Shown here in pieces: positions 50,531-60,844 of a stretch of DNA of 64,000 bases. Position 1 is the first letter of the stretch. Each line of letters opens with the position of its first letter. The stretch is from positions 1,935,501 through 1,999,500 of the forward strand of contig NZ_CP066783.1 in assembly GCF_019186805.1 (NCBI RefSeq), in the 5' to 3' direction. The translations under genes were made by a program, and so were the position numbers. The DNA is from Comamonas fluminis. GTDB taxonomy: Bacteria > Pseudomonadota > Gammaproteobacteria > Burkholderiales > Burkholderiaceae_C. The notes under the pieces are model-generated. The model was not told the DNA's origin. It saw nothing but the letters and a program-made list of their open reading frames with translations, and did no database searches.

Positions 50531-51646
50531 ATGAAAAAACAGACTCAACCCAATATAGATCAAGCGCTATCAGCTATGAATTCAGGAGTTAAAAGTCGTT
50601 CTGAATCTCCGGGGCGCAGGGCCTGGCGGCGTTTCAAGGCCAACCGTCTGGGCTTTATCAGCCTGCTGGTGTTTGGCGCTCTGGTGGTGCTCAGTCTGTT
50701 TGCGGAACTGCTGTCCAACGACAAGCCGCTGATCGTGCGCTATGAAGGCCAGACCTATCTGCCGCTGCTGCACGACTACCCGGAAACCACGTTTGGCGGT
50801 GACTTTCATACGCCCACCGATTACCTGGACCCCTTCATCCAGCAAAAGCTACAGGCGGGCGATAACTGGGCCATCTTCCCCATCAACCGCTATGGCAAGG
50901 CCACCATCAACTACTTTGCCAAGCTGCCCAACCCCTCAGGTCCATCGGCTGACAACTGGCTGGGCACGGACGACCGTGGGCGCGACCTGCTGGCGCAACT
51001 GATCTATGGCTTTCGCGTCAGCGTGCTGTTTGGCCTGGCGCTGACGATCGTTGGCGTGTTGCTGGGTGTGCTGGCGGGGGCAGTACAGGGCTTTTTTGGT
51101 GGCAAGACCGATCTGGCCTTTCAGCGCTTTACGGAAATCTGGGGCTCCATGCCTGAGCTGTACCTGCTCATCATCTTCAGTGCGCTGTTCGCGCCCAGCG
51201 TCTCGCTGCTGCTGATCTTGCTGAGCCTGTTTGGCTGGATGGGGCTGGCCGACTATGTGCGGGCCGAATTCCTGCGCAATCGCCAGCTGGACTATGTCAA
51301 ATCGGCGCAGGCGCTGGGTGCCAGCAACCAGTCCATCATCTTTCGCCACATCCTGCCCAACAGCATGACGCCGGTGATTACCTTTTTGCCCTTTCGCATG
51401 AGTGGTGCGGTACTGGCGCTGACCTCACTGGACTTTCTGGGTCTGGGTGTGCCGCCAGGAACGCCCAGTCTGGGTGAGCTGCTCTCACAAGGCAAAAACA
51501 ATATCGATGCATGGTGGATTTCGCTGTTCACCTTTGGCGTGCTGGTGCTGACGCTGCTGCTGCTGACCTTCATGGGCGATGCACTGCGCGATGCGCTGGA
51601 CCCGCGCAAACAGGCGGCCACCCCTGCAACGAAAGGCAAGGCATGA
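50531..51646 (+). CDS. yejE: Peptide ABC transporter permease YejE
   Basis: From 50531 the protein has 371 residues: an N-terminal helix (LGFISLLVFGALVVLSLFAEL), a periplasmic domain with TDYLDPFIQQKL and NWLGTDDRGRDLLAQL, five more helices and the EAA-like loop YVKSAQALGASNQSIIFRHI. The start region overlaps an AGCGC repeat, which encodes IDQALSAMNS; an alternative ATG at 50576 follows it. The stop overlaps the yejF start (ATGA). Confidence 0.92.
   Translation: MKKQTQPNIDQALSAMNSGVKSRSESPGRRAWRRFKANRLGFISLLVFGALVVLSLFAELLSNDKPLIVRYEGQTYLPLLHDYPETTFGGDFHTPTDYLDPFIQQKLQAGDNWAIFPINRYGKATINYFAKLPNPSGPSADNWLGTDDRGRDLLAQLIYGFRVSVLFGLALTIVGVLLGVLAGAVQGFFGGKTDLAFQRFTEIWGSMPELYLLIIFSALFAPSVSLLLILLSLFGWMGLADYVRAEFLRNRQLDYVKSAQALGASNQSIIFRHILPNSMTPVITFLPFRMSGAVLALTSLDFLGLGVPPGTPSLGELLSQGKNNIDAWWISLFTFGVLVLTLLLLTFMGDALRDALDPRKQAATPATKGKA
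50552..50595. repeat. AGCGC repeat embedded at the yejE 5' end
   Basis: ATAGATCAAGCGCTATCAGC, then TATGAATTCAGGAGTTAAAA matches the inverted consensus. It is in frame and extends or replaces the N-terminus. Confidence 0.55.
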
Positions 51647-53271
51647 GCGAGAAGAAAAATCTGCTGAGCGTGCGCGACCTGGGGGTGCGCTTTGGCAGCA
51701 AGCTAGTGGTGCAGGGCGTGAGCTTTGACATGGCAGCTGGCGAAAAGCTGGCGCTGGTGGGGGAGTCCGGCTCGGGAAAATCCGTCACAGCCCTGAGTTT
51801 GCTACGCCTGGTGGGTGATGCCCAATTAAGCGGCCAGGCCATGCTGGACGGGCGCGACCTGCTACGCCTTTCAGAGCGTGAGATGCAGTCTGTGCGTGGC
51901 GACGACATCGCCATGATTTTTCAAGAGCCTATGACGGCGCTGAACCCGCTGATGATGGTGGGCGATCAGGTGGCGGAGGTGCTGCAGCTCAAGCAGGCGC
52001 TGAGCAAAGCGCAGGCGCGCAAGCAGGCGGTGGAGCTGCTGGCTACCACCGGCATTCCCGAGCCCGAGCGCCGTGCGCAGAGCTTTCCCCACCAGCTCAG
52101 CGGCGGCCAGCGGCAGCGCGCCATGATTGCCATGGCGCTGGCCAGCCGTCCGCGTTTGCTGCTGGCCGACGAGCCCACCACAGCGCTGGATGTGACGCTG
52201 CGGGGGCAGATTCTGGATCTGCTGGCTGATCTGCAGCGCCAGACCGGCATGGCCGTGCTGATGATTACCCACGACCTGAACCTAGTGCGACGCTTTGCCG
52301 ATCGTGTGGCGGTCATGGAAAAAGGCCTGCTGGTAGAGCAGGGCGCGGTGGCTCAGGTCATGCAAAGCCCGCAGCACGCCTACACGCAAAAGCTGCTGGC
52401 TAGCCGCCCTGTGCGCAATGTGAATGACCAGCCACTATCCGCCGGTGTGGCGGATGTGGTGCAGGCCCGGGCGCTCAAGGTGAGCTATGCCACGCCGTTG
52501 CCGGGCATTCGTGGCTGGTTTCGCAAGGGGGAGTTTGTGGCCATTAAGGGCGTGGATATGGCACTCAAGGCGGGTCGCACACTGGGCGTGATTGGCGAAT
52601 CCGGCTCGGGCAAATCCACACTGGCTCAGGCGGTGCTGGGCCTGCTGCCTCATGCGGGTGATCTGCAGGTGGTGGGCGTGCAGTGGCAAAAGCCCGCCAT
52701 TCGTAACAGCGCTGGCAATTTGCAGATGCGCAAGCGCATTCAGGTGGTGTTTCAAGATCCGTTTTCTTCGCTGTCCCCACGTATGACGGTGGAAGAAATC
52801 GTGGGTGAGGGGCTGCAGATTCATGCGCCAGAGCTGAATGAAGTCCAGCGCAGCGAGCGCGTCATCCAGATGCTGGCCGAGGTGGGCATGACTGAAGAGC
52901 AGTTCCCCGGGCTGCTGCAGCGCTACCCGCATGAGTTCTCGGGCGGGCAGCGGCAGCGCCTGGCGATTTCGCGCGCGCTCATCATAGAGCCCGAGGTGCT
53001 GGTGCTGGATGAACCCACCAGCGCGCTGGATGTGACGATTCAGCAGCAGGTGCTGGCTCTGCTGCAGCGCTTGCAGAAAGAGCGCGGGCTGGCTTATCTG
53101 CTCATCACCCACGATGTGGACGTGATTCGTGCCATGGCCCATGAGGTGCTGGTGATGAAAGACGGACAGATCGTCGAGCAGGGCGAGATTCATCAATTGC
53201 TTAGCCAGCCGCAGCAGGCCTATACGCGTCAATTGATTGAAGCTGCAGGCGCGGGTGCCGCTGCCCTCTGA
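51643..53271 (+). CDS. yejF: Peptide ABC transporter ATPase YejF (two ABC domains)
   Basis: The 542-residue protein is a tandem ABC ATPase. Domain 1 has Walker A GESGSGKS near residue 42, LSGGQRQRAMIAMALASRP and Walker B LLLADEPTTALD. Domain 2 has GESGSGKSTLAQAVLGLL near 320, FSGGQRQRLAISRALI and LVLDEPTSALD. Both sites look intact. It powers the YejBE channel. The start at 51643 overlaps yejE by 4 bases. Confidence 0.95.
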   Translation: MSEKKNLLSVRDLGVRFGSKLVVQGVSFDMAAGEKLALVGESGSGKSVTALSLLRLVGDAQLSGQAMLDGRDLLRLSEREMQSVRGDDIAMIFQEPMTALNPLMMVGDQVAEVLQLKQALSKAQARKQAVELLATTGIPEPERRAQSFPHQLSGGQRQRAMIAMALASRPRLLLADEPTTALDVTLRGQILDLLADLQRQTGMAVLMITHDLNLVRRFADRVAVMEKGLLVEQGAVAQVMQSPQHAYTQKLLASRPVRNVNDQPLSAGVADVVQARALKVSYATPLPGIRGWFRKGEFVAIKGVDMALKAGRTLGVIGESGSGKSTLAQAVLGLLPHAGDLQVVGVQWQKPAIRNSAGNLQMRKRIQVVFQDPFSSLSPRMTVEEIVGEGLQIHAPELNEVQRSERVIQMLAEVGMTEEQFPGLLQRYPHEFSGGQRQRLAISRALIIEPEVLVLDEPTSALDVTIQQQVLALLQRLQKERGLAYLLITHDVDVIRAMAHEVLVMKDGQIVEQGEIHQLLSQPQQAYTRQLIEAAGAGAAAL

Positions 53272-53330
53272 ATTGATAGCGCACAGCGCATGACAGGCAA
53301 AGGCGGGGTCTTGTAAATGCCTGAAATGCT
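53270..53330. repeat. AGCGC repeat, diverged copy after yejF
   Basis: TGAATTGATAGCGCACAGCG, then CATGACAGGCAAAGGCGGGG; the left half fits the consensus, the right half is decayed. Confidence 0.5.
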
Positions 53331-53466
53331 GTTGTGAAAAGGCCAGAAAACCCCGTGGAATGCAGAAAAACACTGAATCCACACGCGAAAGTTTGTCTAT
53401 TTTGGGCGGGATTTCTCTGGCTGTGGCCTAATTGACTCTTTTCAACCTCCCAATTGAGAATTCGAC

Positions 53467-53628
53467 ATGGGCAATAAGATCGTTACCGAAGCAGACCGCA
53501 AGGCCACTCCCCGTCCTCAGGCACCCAATGGCGTGACCTTGCCCACTCCTGGCCGTGGCCAGCGCGTGAGCCTGGAGCGTGGTTCGCACACACGCAGCAA
53601 GAAGCAGCCCGGCAAGCGCCACGGCTAA
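53467..53628 (+). CDS. Small basic protein of 53 residues
   Basis: A frame of 53 codons opens MGNKIVTEADRKATPRPQAP and ends RSKKQPGKRHG. It is rich in Arg, Lys, Pro and Gly with no hydrophobic helix, so it may bind RNA, DNA or ribosomes, or be unstructured. It has its own intergenic space, a modest GAGAA upstream and a strong terminator 36 bases after the stop, all signs of a real gene. I do not know a family. Confidence 0.65.
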   Translation: MGNKIVTEADRKATPRPQAPNGVTLPTPGRGQRVSLERGSHTRSKKQPGKRHG

Positions 53629-53663
53629 TTCATGCAGACTGCGCTTCACGCGCAGAAGTGCAT

Positions 53664-53697
53664 AAAAAAACCTCGCCCTTTCAGCGAGGTTTTTTTA
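53664..53697. terminator. Bidirectional intrinsic terminator
   Basis: AAAAAAACCTCGC and GCGAGGTTTTTTT pair around CCTTTCA, with T7 on both strands. It serves the small gene and the convergent cbpM-like gene. Confidence 0.9.
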
Positions 53698-53723
53698 TGG
53701 GTGAAAAGCGCGCAGTGCCAGTT

Positions 53724-54062
53724 TCAGCGCTGCAGGTTCTGCAACTGGCGCCGCAGCTGCTGCACTTCCTCAATCAGGTCGGTGGTCAGCGCAGCCAGCT
53801 GAGGGTCAGCATCAAAGCTGTGTTCCAGCTGGGCGATGCGCCGCGCGCGCACCAGGGTCTGGCTGCTGAAGCGCCATTGCTCGCTGGAGACTTGCACGGT
53901 GGTTGTGCTGCTCTCATTGTCATAGCTGAAAACGCCTGTCTGCACATGCTCAATCACCCATTGGGGGCTGGTGGCGCAGTGGCGTGCCAGCTCCTGCAGG
54001 CTCAGCATGGTCTGGTCCAGTAACTCAGCGGGCTCGTAGAAAGGGTAGTTCGGGTTGGTCAT
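53724..54062 (-). CDS. cbpM: Chaperone modulator CbpM-like protein
   Basis: The 112-residue protein has the MerR-like HTH of CbpM (MLSLQELARHCATSPQWVIEHVQTGVF), a middle helix pair (LVRARRIAQLEHSFDADPQL) and a C-terminal coil. CbpM binds the J-domain of CbpA and blocks its co-chaperone work. It lies 10 bases after cbpA on the same strand, the usual order. Confidence 0.88.
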   Translation of the reverse strand: MTNPNYPFYEPAELLDQTMLSLQELARHCATSPQWVIEHVQTGVFSYDNESSTTTVQVSSEQWRFSSQTLVRARRIAQLEHSFDADPQLAALTTDLIEEVQQLRRQLQNLQR

Positions 54063-54072
54063 CAGCGGCCTC

Positions 54073-55059
54073 TCAACTCAGGCTACGGGCATCAAAGCCG
54101 GGGAATGCCTTGGCAAATTCGGCATAAGCCTGTTTTTGCTCGGGCGTGGCAGCGGGGGGGAACACCACATCCAGCACCAGATACAGGTCGCCGGGCACAG
54201 AGGCGGGCAAGCCCTTGCCTTTGACGCGCAGCTTGCGCCCGGAGCGGTAGCCAGCAGGTACGGTCACTTCCAGCTCGCCCGCCAGTGTCTTGAATGGCAC
54301 GGGGCCGCCCAGTTCCGCCTCCCAGGGGGCCAGCGGCACACGCTGATAGACATCCTTGCCTTCGGACCACCAGCGCGGGTCGCTGCGGAAATGCACTTCC
54401 AGCAGCAAGTCGCCTGCAGCACCTTTGCCCAGCCCCGGGTTGCCCTGACCAGCCAGACGAATCATCTGGCCTTCGCGCACGCCCTTGGGAATGCTGACCT
54501 GCAATTCTTTATTCTTGTAGCTGGGCATGCCTTGCTCATCCAGCACCGTGCTGCGCAGGTGCAGTGAGCGCATGGCGCCCTTGTAGCTGTCCTCCAGATC
54601 CAGTTCGATGCTGGCGTGCTGATCCTGCCCGCGCATATCGGGCATTGCCCCGCTTTGGCTGCTGGCGCTGCTCTGGCTGCGTCTGGCGCGGGCACCCTGG
54701 CCAAACATCTGCGAGAAAAAGTCGCTGAAGTCGGCATCGCCAGCGCTGTTGCCATGGCTGTTGGAGTGAAAGCCCTGCTGGTCCCAGTCTGGCGGTGGGC
54801 GGAATCCACCCTGGCCCTGTGCACCGGCGCGCTGCGCGAACTGGGCTTCGCTGCCCATGGCGTCATAGGCGGCGCGCTTTTCTGCATCCGAGAGCACGGT
54901 GTTGGCCTCGTTGATCTCGGCCATGCGGGCAGCGGCGTCTTTTTCCTTGCTGATGTCGGGGTGGTATTTGCGGGCGAGCTTGCGGTAGGCCTTCTTGATA
55001 TCGTCGGCCGAGGCGCTTTTGTCCAAGCCAAGTATCTTGTAATAGTCCTTGTAGTCCAT
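54073..55059 (-). CDS. cbpA: DnaJ-class co-chaperone CbpA
   Basis: The start at 55059 ([20 protein letters not shown]) gives 328 residues. The J-domain with HPD ([11 protein letters not shown]) spans residues 1-70, a Gly/Phe/Ser-rich linker follows, then two beta-rich client domains ([33 protein letters not shown]). No zinc-finger is present, which marks CbpA rather than DnaJ. It stimulates DnaK ATPase and may bind DNA. A longer frame to 55116 lacks family support. Confidence 0.95.
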   Translation of the reverse strand: MDYKDYYKILGLDKSASADDIKKAYRKLARKYHPDISKEKDAAARMAEINEANTVLSDAEKRAAYDAMGSEAQFAQRAGAQGQGGFRPPPDWDQQGFHSNSHGNSAGDADFSDFFSQMFGQGARARRSQSSASSQSGAMPDMRGQDQHASIELDLEDSYKGAMRSLHLRSTVLDEQGMPSYKNKELQVSIPKGVREGQMIRLAGQGNPGLGKGAAGDLLLEVHFRSDPRWWSEGKDVYQRVPLAPWEAELGGPVPFKTLAGELEVTVPAGYRSGRKLRVKGKGLPASVPGDLYLVLDVVFPPAATPEQKQAYAEFAKAFPGFDARSLS

Positions 55060-55258
55060 GGAATCACCAGTTGTCGAGCCAAAACGTAGCAATGCCGGGC
55101 CTATTTCAGGCTGCACATTGCCAATGCACTACAGGAAAGAATAAGGGCGCAGGTCGGTCGGTTCAAGAGGGTTCTGCGCCGTTGATGCGTTTGGCGCTAA
55201 TATGGGCGCCGCCCGCTGAAGCAGGGTCGGCAGCCGCCGGCTCCAGGGGTTTGAAGAG

Positions 55259-55639
55259 ATGACGAAAGAAATGAACAAGGCCGATGAATGGCTGGTGGTC
55301 TGTCTGTGTGCTGCATGGTGCGGCACCTGTAAACAGTATCAGCAGCCGTTTGAGCAACTGGCTGCCCAGTTTCCGCAGATGCGATTTGTCTGGCTGGATG
55401 TGGAAGACCGTGAGGATGTGGCGGGCGATCTGGATATTGAAACCTTCCCATCCATATTGATAGCGCAAGGCGCTCAGGCCCGTTTTCTGGGGCCGGTTCT
55501 GCCCCAGCCGGGTGTGCTGGCGCGCATGCTGCAGTCGCTGCCTGAGGACGCTGCGGCAAAGCCCTCGGACGCGCAGGAGGCTCAGGATTTGCTGCAGCGC
55601 CTGTTAAAGGCTGATGACTTACAGGAAGTCTTGCGCTGA
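55259..55639 (+). CDS. Thioredoxin-like protein
   Basis: The 126-residue cytosolic protein has a thioredoxin fold with the redox pair in AAWCGTCKQY (CGTC rather than CGPC) near residue 21-24 and a cis-Pro in ETFPSILI. A C-terminal extension of ~25 residues rich in Ala and Asp follows. CGTC suggests a redox potential unlike that of thioredoxin A. An AGCGC-repeat remnant is embedded around 55451-55480, encoding ILIAQGAQA. It is divergent from cbpA. Confidence 0.85.
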   Translation: MTKEMNKADEWLVVCLCAAWCGTCKQYQQPFEQLAAQFPQMRFVWLDVEDREDVAGDLDIETFPSILIAQGAQARFLGPVLPQPGVLARMLQSLPEDAAAKPSDAQEAQDLLQRLLKADDLQEVLR

Positions 55640-55663
55640 GAGCTGTTTTATGTCTGGCTCTTT

Positions 55664-55692
55664 TTGCGAAAACAATGGTTTGCGGCTACAAT
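55664..55692 (+). promoter_or_regulatory. Probable promoter of the rimP-nusA-infB operon
   Basis: A -35 box TTGCGA (55664-55669) and a -10 box TACAAT (55687-55692) are exactly 17 bases apart. The start of transcription should fall near 55699. Confidence 0.7.
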
Positions 55693-55710
55693 CACGGCTT
55701 CACGACCAAA

Positions 55711-55739
55711 CGGGCGGGTACACACCGCCCGTTTTTTTT
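55711..55739 (+). terminator. Intrinsic terminator in the rimP leader (attenuator candidate)
   Basis: CGGGCGG and CCGCCCG pair around GTACACA and are followed by T8. The hairpin begins only ~12 bases after the predicted transcription start and 82 bases before rimP. It cannot be explained as the end of the thioredoxin transcript alone; control of the operon by premature termination is likely (a rimP-leader element is known in other proteobacteria). Confidence 0.75.
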
Positions 55740-55820
55740 GGGCAAATCACGGCGAAGTGCTGCAAACAGCAACACTAAGTGCCTGATTTGACGGATTTTT
55801 CGGGACTGAACTGAATACAC

Positions 55821-56417
55821 GTGGCATTACAGCAAATCGTTGAACAAACCGTGACAGGTCTAGGTTACGACCTGGTTGAAATTGAACGCACAGCGGGTGG
55901 ACTGCTGCGCATCACGATTGATTTGCCTTGGCAGGCGCCGGAGGAAGCTGCGCCTGAGCTGCCTGAAGGGGTTGAAATCCCTGAACAGTTCGTGACAGTG
56001 GAAGATTGCGAAAAGGTAACGCGTCAGCTGCAGTTTGCGCTGGAAGTGGACGGCGTGGACTATGCCCGCCTGGAGGTCTCTTCTCCGGGTATCGATCGTT
56101 TGCTGCGTCATGAGCAGGACTTCACTCGCTTTGAGGGTGCGGTCGTTGATCTGACGCTCAAGCAACCCATCGGCGCCGCCGGTGGCGACAAGATCAGTGC
56201 AAACCGTAAAAAATTTCGCGGCACGCTGGAGCGTACTGAAGAAGGTGGCTGGCAGATCGTCTGGAGCGATGAGCCTCCCGTCAAGCCTGGCGTGCGAGTG
56301 AGCAAGAAACGTGAGCCTGCACCGCTGCAGGCCATGGGCTTTACGCTGGATGAACTGCGTGAAGCACGTCTGGCACCGATTGTGAATTTCAAAGGACGCG
56401 CGGCCAAGCCTGAGTGA
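55821..56417 (+). CDS. rimP: Ribosome maturation factor RimP
   Basis: The start is GTG at 55821 (MALQQIVEQTVTGLGYDLVE); no ATG fits. The 198-residue protein has the RimP N-terminal domain (LVEIERTAGGLLRITIDL, then CEKVTRQLQFALEVDGVDYARLEVSSPGIDR split by normal positions) and a C-terminal SH3-like domain. It helps assemble the 30S subunit. It carries an insertion after the second strand (PWQAPEEAAPELPEGVEIPE), common in Burkholderiales. Confidence 0.95.
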   Translation: MALQQIVEQTVTGLGYDLVEIERTAGGLLRITIDLPWQAPEEAAPELPEGVEIPEQFVTVEDCEKVTRQLQFALEVDGVDYARLEVSSPGIDRLLRHEQDFTRFEGAVVDLTLKQPIGAAGGDKISANRKKFRGTLERTEEGGWQIVWSDEPPVKPGVRVSKKREPAPLQAMGFTLDELREARLAPIVNFKGRAAKPE

Positions 56418-56501
56418 GGCGGCTGGAGCGTTGGAATCTTTTGGGGCAAAGAGGCTGGAAGCTGAGTCCTCTTTGTGTGATTGAAATAGGAGAGTCGTCG
56501 C

Positions 56502-57989
56502 ATGAATCGCGAACTGTTGATGTTGGTTGAAGCCATTTCGCGTGAAAAGAACGTGGAACGCGATGTGGTTTTTGGTGCCGTGGAATCCGCGCTGGCACAA
56601 GCCACCAAGAAGCTGTACCAAGGTGAAGTAGACATCCGCGTGTCCATCGATCGCGAAAGCGGCGACTACGACACCTTCCGTCGCTGGGTGGTTGTGTCCG
56701 ATGACGCAGGCCTGCAAAACCCCGAGGCCGAAGAAATGCTGATGGATGCGGAAGACCGCGTGCCCGGTATTCAGGTGGGTGAGTTCATCGAAGAGCAGAT
56801 CGAATCGCTGCCCATCGGCCGTATCGGTGCCATGGCTGCAAAGCAGGTCATCCTGCAAAAGATTCGTGATGCCGAGCGCGAAATGCTGCTCAACGAATTC
56901 CTGGCCCGTGGCGAAAAAATCTTCACCGGCACCGTCAAGCGCATGGACAAGGGCGACATCATTGTCGAATCCGGTCGCGTGGAAGGCCGTCTGAAGCGCG
57001 GCGAGATGATCCCCAAGGAAAATCTGCGCAACGGCGACCGCGTTCGCGCCATGATCATGGAAGTGGACGTCACACTGCGCGGCGCTCCCATTGTCCTGTC
57101 GCGCTCGGCCCCTGAATTCATGGTGGAACTGTTCCGCAATGAAGTGCCTGAAATCGAACAAGGCCTGCTGGAGATCAAGAGCTGCGCCCGCGATGCTGGC
57201 AGCCGCGCCAAGATCGCCGTGATCTCTCACGACAAGCGCGTGGACCCCATCGGCACCTGCGTCGGTGTGCGCGGTACTCGCGTGAACGCTGTGACCAATG
57301 AACTCGCTGGCGAGCGCGTGGACATCGTGCTGTGGTCCGAAGACCCCGCCCAGTTCGTGATTGGCGCTCTGGCTCCTGCCAATGTGTCGTCCATCGTGGT
57401 GGACGAAGAAAAGCACGCCATGGATGTGGTGGTGGACGAGGAAAACCTCGCGATCGCCATTGGCCGTGGTGGTCAGAACGTGCGCCTGGCGTCCGAGCTG
57501 ACAGGCTGGAAGATCAACATCATGGACGCTGCCGAGTCTGCCCAGAAGCAGGCTGACGAATCGGCTGGCGCTCGCGCTCTGTTCATGGAAAAGCTGGATG
57601 TGGACGAGGAAATCGCCAACATCCTGATTGATGAAGGTTTCGAGACCCTGGAAGAAGTGGCCTACGTGCCGCTGCAGGAAATGCTCGAAATCGAAAGTTT
57701 CGACGAAGAGACAGTCAACGAGTTGCGCAGCCGCGCCAAGGATGCCCTGCTGAGCCAGGAAATTGCCCGCGAAGAAAACGTGAGCAAGGCATCTGAAGAT
57801 TTGTTGTCACTGGAAGGTATCACGTCCGACCTGGTGGACAAGCTGGCGCAGGCTGGCGTGCACACCCGCGACGATCTGGCCGATCTGGCGATCGACGAGC
57901 TGACCGAAATTACTGGTCAGACCGCCGAAGAAGCCAAGGCTTTGATCATGAAGGCACGTGAACACTGGTTCGCCGATGGGCAAGAGTAA
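56502..57989 (+). CDS. nusA: Transcription termination/antitermination factor NusA
   Basis: The 495-residue protein starts after GGAGAG and shows the NusA domains in order: N-terminal RNA-polymerase-binding helices, S1 ([18 protein letters not shown]), KH1 and KH2 ([18 protein letters not shown] and [19 protein letters not shown]), then two acidic repeats (C-terminal AR domains). Length is standard for proteobacteria. As a pausing and termination factor it could feed back on the terminator in the operon leader. Confidence 0.97.
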   Translation: MNRELLMLVEAISREKNVERDVVFGAVESALAQATKKLYQGEVDIRVSIDRESGDYDTFRRWVVVSDDAGLQNPEAEEMLMDAEDRVPGIQVGEFIEEQIESLPIGRIGAMAAKQVILQKIRDAEREMLLNEFLARGEKIFTGTVKRMDKGDIIVESGRVEGRLKRGEMIPKENLRNGDRVRAMIMEVDVTLRGAPIVLSRSAPEFMVELFRNEVPEIEQGLLEIKSCARDAGSRAKIAVISHDKRVDPIGTCVGVRGTRVNAVTNELAGERVDIVLWSEDPAQFVIGALAPANVSSIVVDEEKHAMDVVVDEENLAIAIGRGGQNVRLASELTGWKINIMDAAESAQKQADESAGARALFMEKLDVDEEIANILIDEGFETLEEVAYVPLQEMLEIESFDEETVNELRSRAKDALLSQEIAREENVSKASEDLLSLEGITSDLVDKLAQAGVHTRDDLADLAIDELTEITGQTAEEAKALIMKAREHWFADGQE

Positions 57990-58012
57990 GGTCAGGGAGG
58001 TTCAGAGCATCT

Positions 58013-60844
58013 ATGTCTAGTAATACGGTTGCAGAGTTTGCACAAGAACGCAATACGACCCCTGACACCTTGCTGCAGCAGCTCAAGGCGGCCGGGGTTG
58101 ATAAAACCACCGCAACGGATGCGCTGACTGAAGGCGACAAGCAACGCCTTCTGTCGCATCTGCAAGCCAGCCATGGCAGCGGTGCCAAGAAAATTACGCT
58201 GACCAAGAAGTCCACCAGCGAGATCAAGCAGGCGGATTCCTCGGGCCGTGCCCGCACGATTCAAGTGGAAGTGCGCAAGAAGCGCACTTTTGTGAAGCGC
58301 GAAGACACACCAGCAGAAGTCCAGGCCAATGCTGAGAGCATGGCCAAGGCTGTGCAGGAGCGTGCCGCAGCTCAAGAGCTGGCACGTCGTGAAGAAGAAG
58401 CTCGCCGACAGGCAGAGCAGTTGCTCCATCAGGAAGAAGATTTGGCCAAGGAACGTCAAGAGCGCGAAGAGCGCGAGCGCCGTGAGCGTGAAGCCGAGGA
58501 GCGCGCAGCTGCTTATGCAGCAGCTGAAGCGGCCAAGGTAGCAGAAGCGAAGGCTGCCAAGGAAGAAGAAAAGCGCGAGCACAAGGCAGAAGCCGCCGCT
58601 CGTGTCTCCGCACAGGCTGAGGCTCGTGCAAAGGCAGAAGCAGAATCGCAGGCCAAGGCCGCTGAAGAAGCGACCCGCGCCAAGGATCTGGACGAGCGTC
58701 GTCGCAAGGCGCTGGCCGAAGCGGAAGCGATTCGCGCCATGATGGCTGCACCCAAGAAGGTGCTGGTCGCCAAGAAGCCGGAAGAGCCCAAGAAGGTTGC
58801 TCCTGCTGCTGAGGCCAAGAAGCCCGCCAATGCCAAGGATGGCAACAAGCCCGCTGGCGCAGCCAATGCAGGTGCCAACGCTGGCAACGGCGCACGACCA
58901 GGCAAGGAAGTCAAGTCCGCGAAGCTGTCTTCGAGCTGGTCCAACGACGCAGGCAAGAAGAAGGAAATCAAGACCCGTGGCGATAGCTCCGGTGGCGTGG
59001 GCCGTTCCAACTGGCGCGGTGGTCCGCGTGGTGGCCGTCGCGGCAATGACCGCAACGAACAGCACCAACAGCAGGCTCCTGAGTTCCGCCAACTGGAAAT
59101 CTCGGTGCCAGAAACCATCACTGTGGCCGAACTGGCCCACAAGATGGCCATCAAGGCTTCCGAGCTGATCAAGGTGCTGATGAAGATGGGCCAGATGGTC
59201 ACCATCAACCAGCCTTTGGACCAGGACACCGCCATGATCGTGGTGGAAGAAATGGGTCACACCGCCAAGGTGGCTGCACTGGACGATCTGGAAGCCTTCA
59301 CGGATGAAGAAGTCTCCAGCGCCGAAGCCGAGCTGCTGGCTCGCGCTCCTGTGGTGACCGTGATGGGTCACGTTGACCACGGCAAGACCTCTCTGCTGGA
59401 CTACATCCGTCGCACCAAGGTTGCGTCGGGCGAAGCTGGCGGCATTACGCAGCACATCGGTGCCTACCACGTGAAGACGCCTCGCGGCATCATCACCTTC
59501 CTGGACACTCCCGGTCACGAGGCCTTCACGGCCATGCGTGCTCGCGGTGCAAAGTCCACCGACATCGTGATTCTGGTGGCGGCTGCCGACGACGGTGTGA
59601 TGCCTCAGACCAAGGAAGCCATCAAGCACGCCAAGGCGGCTGGTGTTCCTATCGTGGTGGCCATCACCAAGGCAGACAAGCCCGATGCCAACCCCGACCG
59701 CGTCAAGCAGGAACTGGTGGTGGAAGAGGTGCTGCCCGAAGAATACGGTGGCGACTCTCCGTTCATCGCTGTGTCTTCCAAGACTGGCATGGGCATCGAC
59801 GAGTTGCTGGAGCAAGTGCTGCTGCAGGCCGAAGTGCTGGAACTCAAGGCGCCTGTGGACGCAGCTGCCAAGGGTATCGTGATCGAAGCCCAGCTGGACA
59901 AGGGCCGCGGTACCGTGGCTACGGTGCTGGTGCAGTCCGGTACGCTGAAGGTGGGCGATGTGGTGCTGGCAGGCCAGACCTATGGCCGCGTGCGAGCCAT
60001 GCTGGACGAAGACGGCAAGCAGAGCAAGTCGGCAGGTCCTTCCATCCCTGTGGAAATTCAGGGTCTGAACGAAGTGCCCCAGGCGGGTGATGACTTCATG
60101 GTGCTGAGCGACGAGCGTCGTGCCCGTGAAATCGCCACCTACCGCGCTGGCAAGTTCCGCAACACCAAGCTGGCCAAGCAGCAAGCTGCCAAGCTGGAAA
60201 ACATGTTTGCCGAAATGTCCGCTGGCGATGTGCAGACTCTGCCCATCATCATCAAGGCCGACATGCAAGGCTCGCAGGAAGCTCTGGCTGCCTCGCTGCT
60301 CAAGCTGTCGACCGAAGAGATCAAGGTTCAGCTGGTGTACTCCGGCGTGGGCGGTATCTCCGAATCCGACGTCAACCTGGCGCTGGCTTCCAAGGCCATC
60401 ATCATCGGCTTCAACGTGCGTGCGGATGCTCAGGCCCGCAAGACCGCTGAAGGCAACGATGTGGATATCCGCTACTACAACATCATCTACGACGCCGTGG
60501 ATGAGGTGAAGGCTGCGATGTCCGGCATGCTGGCTCCAGAAAAGCGCGAAGAGATCATTGGTATGGCCGAAATCCGTACCGTGTTCGTGGCAACGAAGAT
60601 CGGCACCATTGCCGGTTCGTACATCACGCAAGGTCACGTCACTCGCAATGCACACTTCCGTCTGCTGCGCGACAATGTGGTCATCTACACGGGTGAGATC
60701 GAGTCTCTGCGCCGCATGAAGGACGATGTCAAGGAAGTCAAGGAAGGCTTCGAGTGCGGTATCAAGCTGCGCAACTACAACGACATCAAAGAAAACGACA
60801 TGCTGGAAGTCTTCGAGATCAAGGAAATCGCTCGTACGCTGTAA
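58013..60844 (+). CDS. infB: Translation initiation factor IF-2
   Basis: The 943-residue protein has the IF-2 N-terminal motif ([23 protein letters not shown]) and a long charged coiled coil (residues ~95-240, Glu/Ala/Arg repeats). A Gly/Arg-rich linker, a second IF2_N domain near 360, and the GTPase with [14 protein letters not shown] near residue 451, DTPGHEAF and TKAD follow, then the C-terminal fMet-tRNA-binding domains. Internal starts giving shorter IF-2 forms are possible. Confidence 0.97.
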   Translation: MSSNTVAEFAQERNTTPDTLLQQLKAAGVDKTTATDALTEGDKQRLLSHLQASHGSGAKKITLTKKSTSEIKQADSSGRARTIQVEVRKKRTFVKREDTPAEVQANAESMAKAVQERAAAQELARREEEARRQAEQLLHQEEDLAKERQEREERERREREAEERAAAYAAAEAAKVAEAKAAKEEEKREHKAEAAARVSAQAEARAKAEAESQAKAAEEATRAKDLDERRRKALAEAEAIRAMMAAPKKVLVAKKPEEPKKVAPAAEAKKPANAKDGNKPAGAANAGANAGNGARPGKEVKSAKLSSSWSNDAGKKKEIKTRGDSSGGVGRSNWRGGPRGGRRGNDRNEQHQQQAPEFRQLEISVPETITVAELAHKMAIKASELIKVLMKMGQMVTINQPLDQDTAMIVVEEMGHTAKVAALDDLEAFTDEEVSSAEAELLARAPVVTVMGHVDHGKTSLLDYIRRTKVASGEAGGITQHIGAYHVKTPRGIITFLDTPGHEAFTAMRARGAKSTDIVILVAAADDGVMPQTKEAIKHAKAAGVPIVVAITKADKPDANPDRVKQELVVEEVLPEEYGGDSPFIAVSSKTGMGIDELLEQVLLQAEVLELKAPVDAAAKGIVIEAQLDKGRGTVATVLVQSGTLKVGDVVLAGQTYGRVRAMLDEDGKQSKSAGPSIPVEIQGLNEVPQAGDDFMVLSDERRAREIATYRAGKFRNTKLAKQQAAKLENMFAEMSAGDVQTLPIIIKADMQGSQEALAASLLKLSTEEIKVQLVYSGVGGISESDVNLALASKAIIIGFNVRADAQARKTAEGNDVDIRYYNIIYDAVDEVKAAMSGMLAPEKREEIIGMAEIRTVFVATKIGTIAGSYITQGHVTRNAHFRLLRDNVVIYTGEIESLRRMKDDVKEVKEGFECGIKLRNYNDIKENDMLEVFEIKEIARTL

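Noticed and set aside
57992..60655. An 887-codon open frame on the minus strand opposite infB
   Set aside because: It mirrors the GC-rich codon pattern of infB, gives a His/Leu-rich sequence without any family, and the plus strand encodes a full IF-2.
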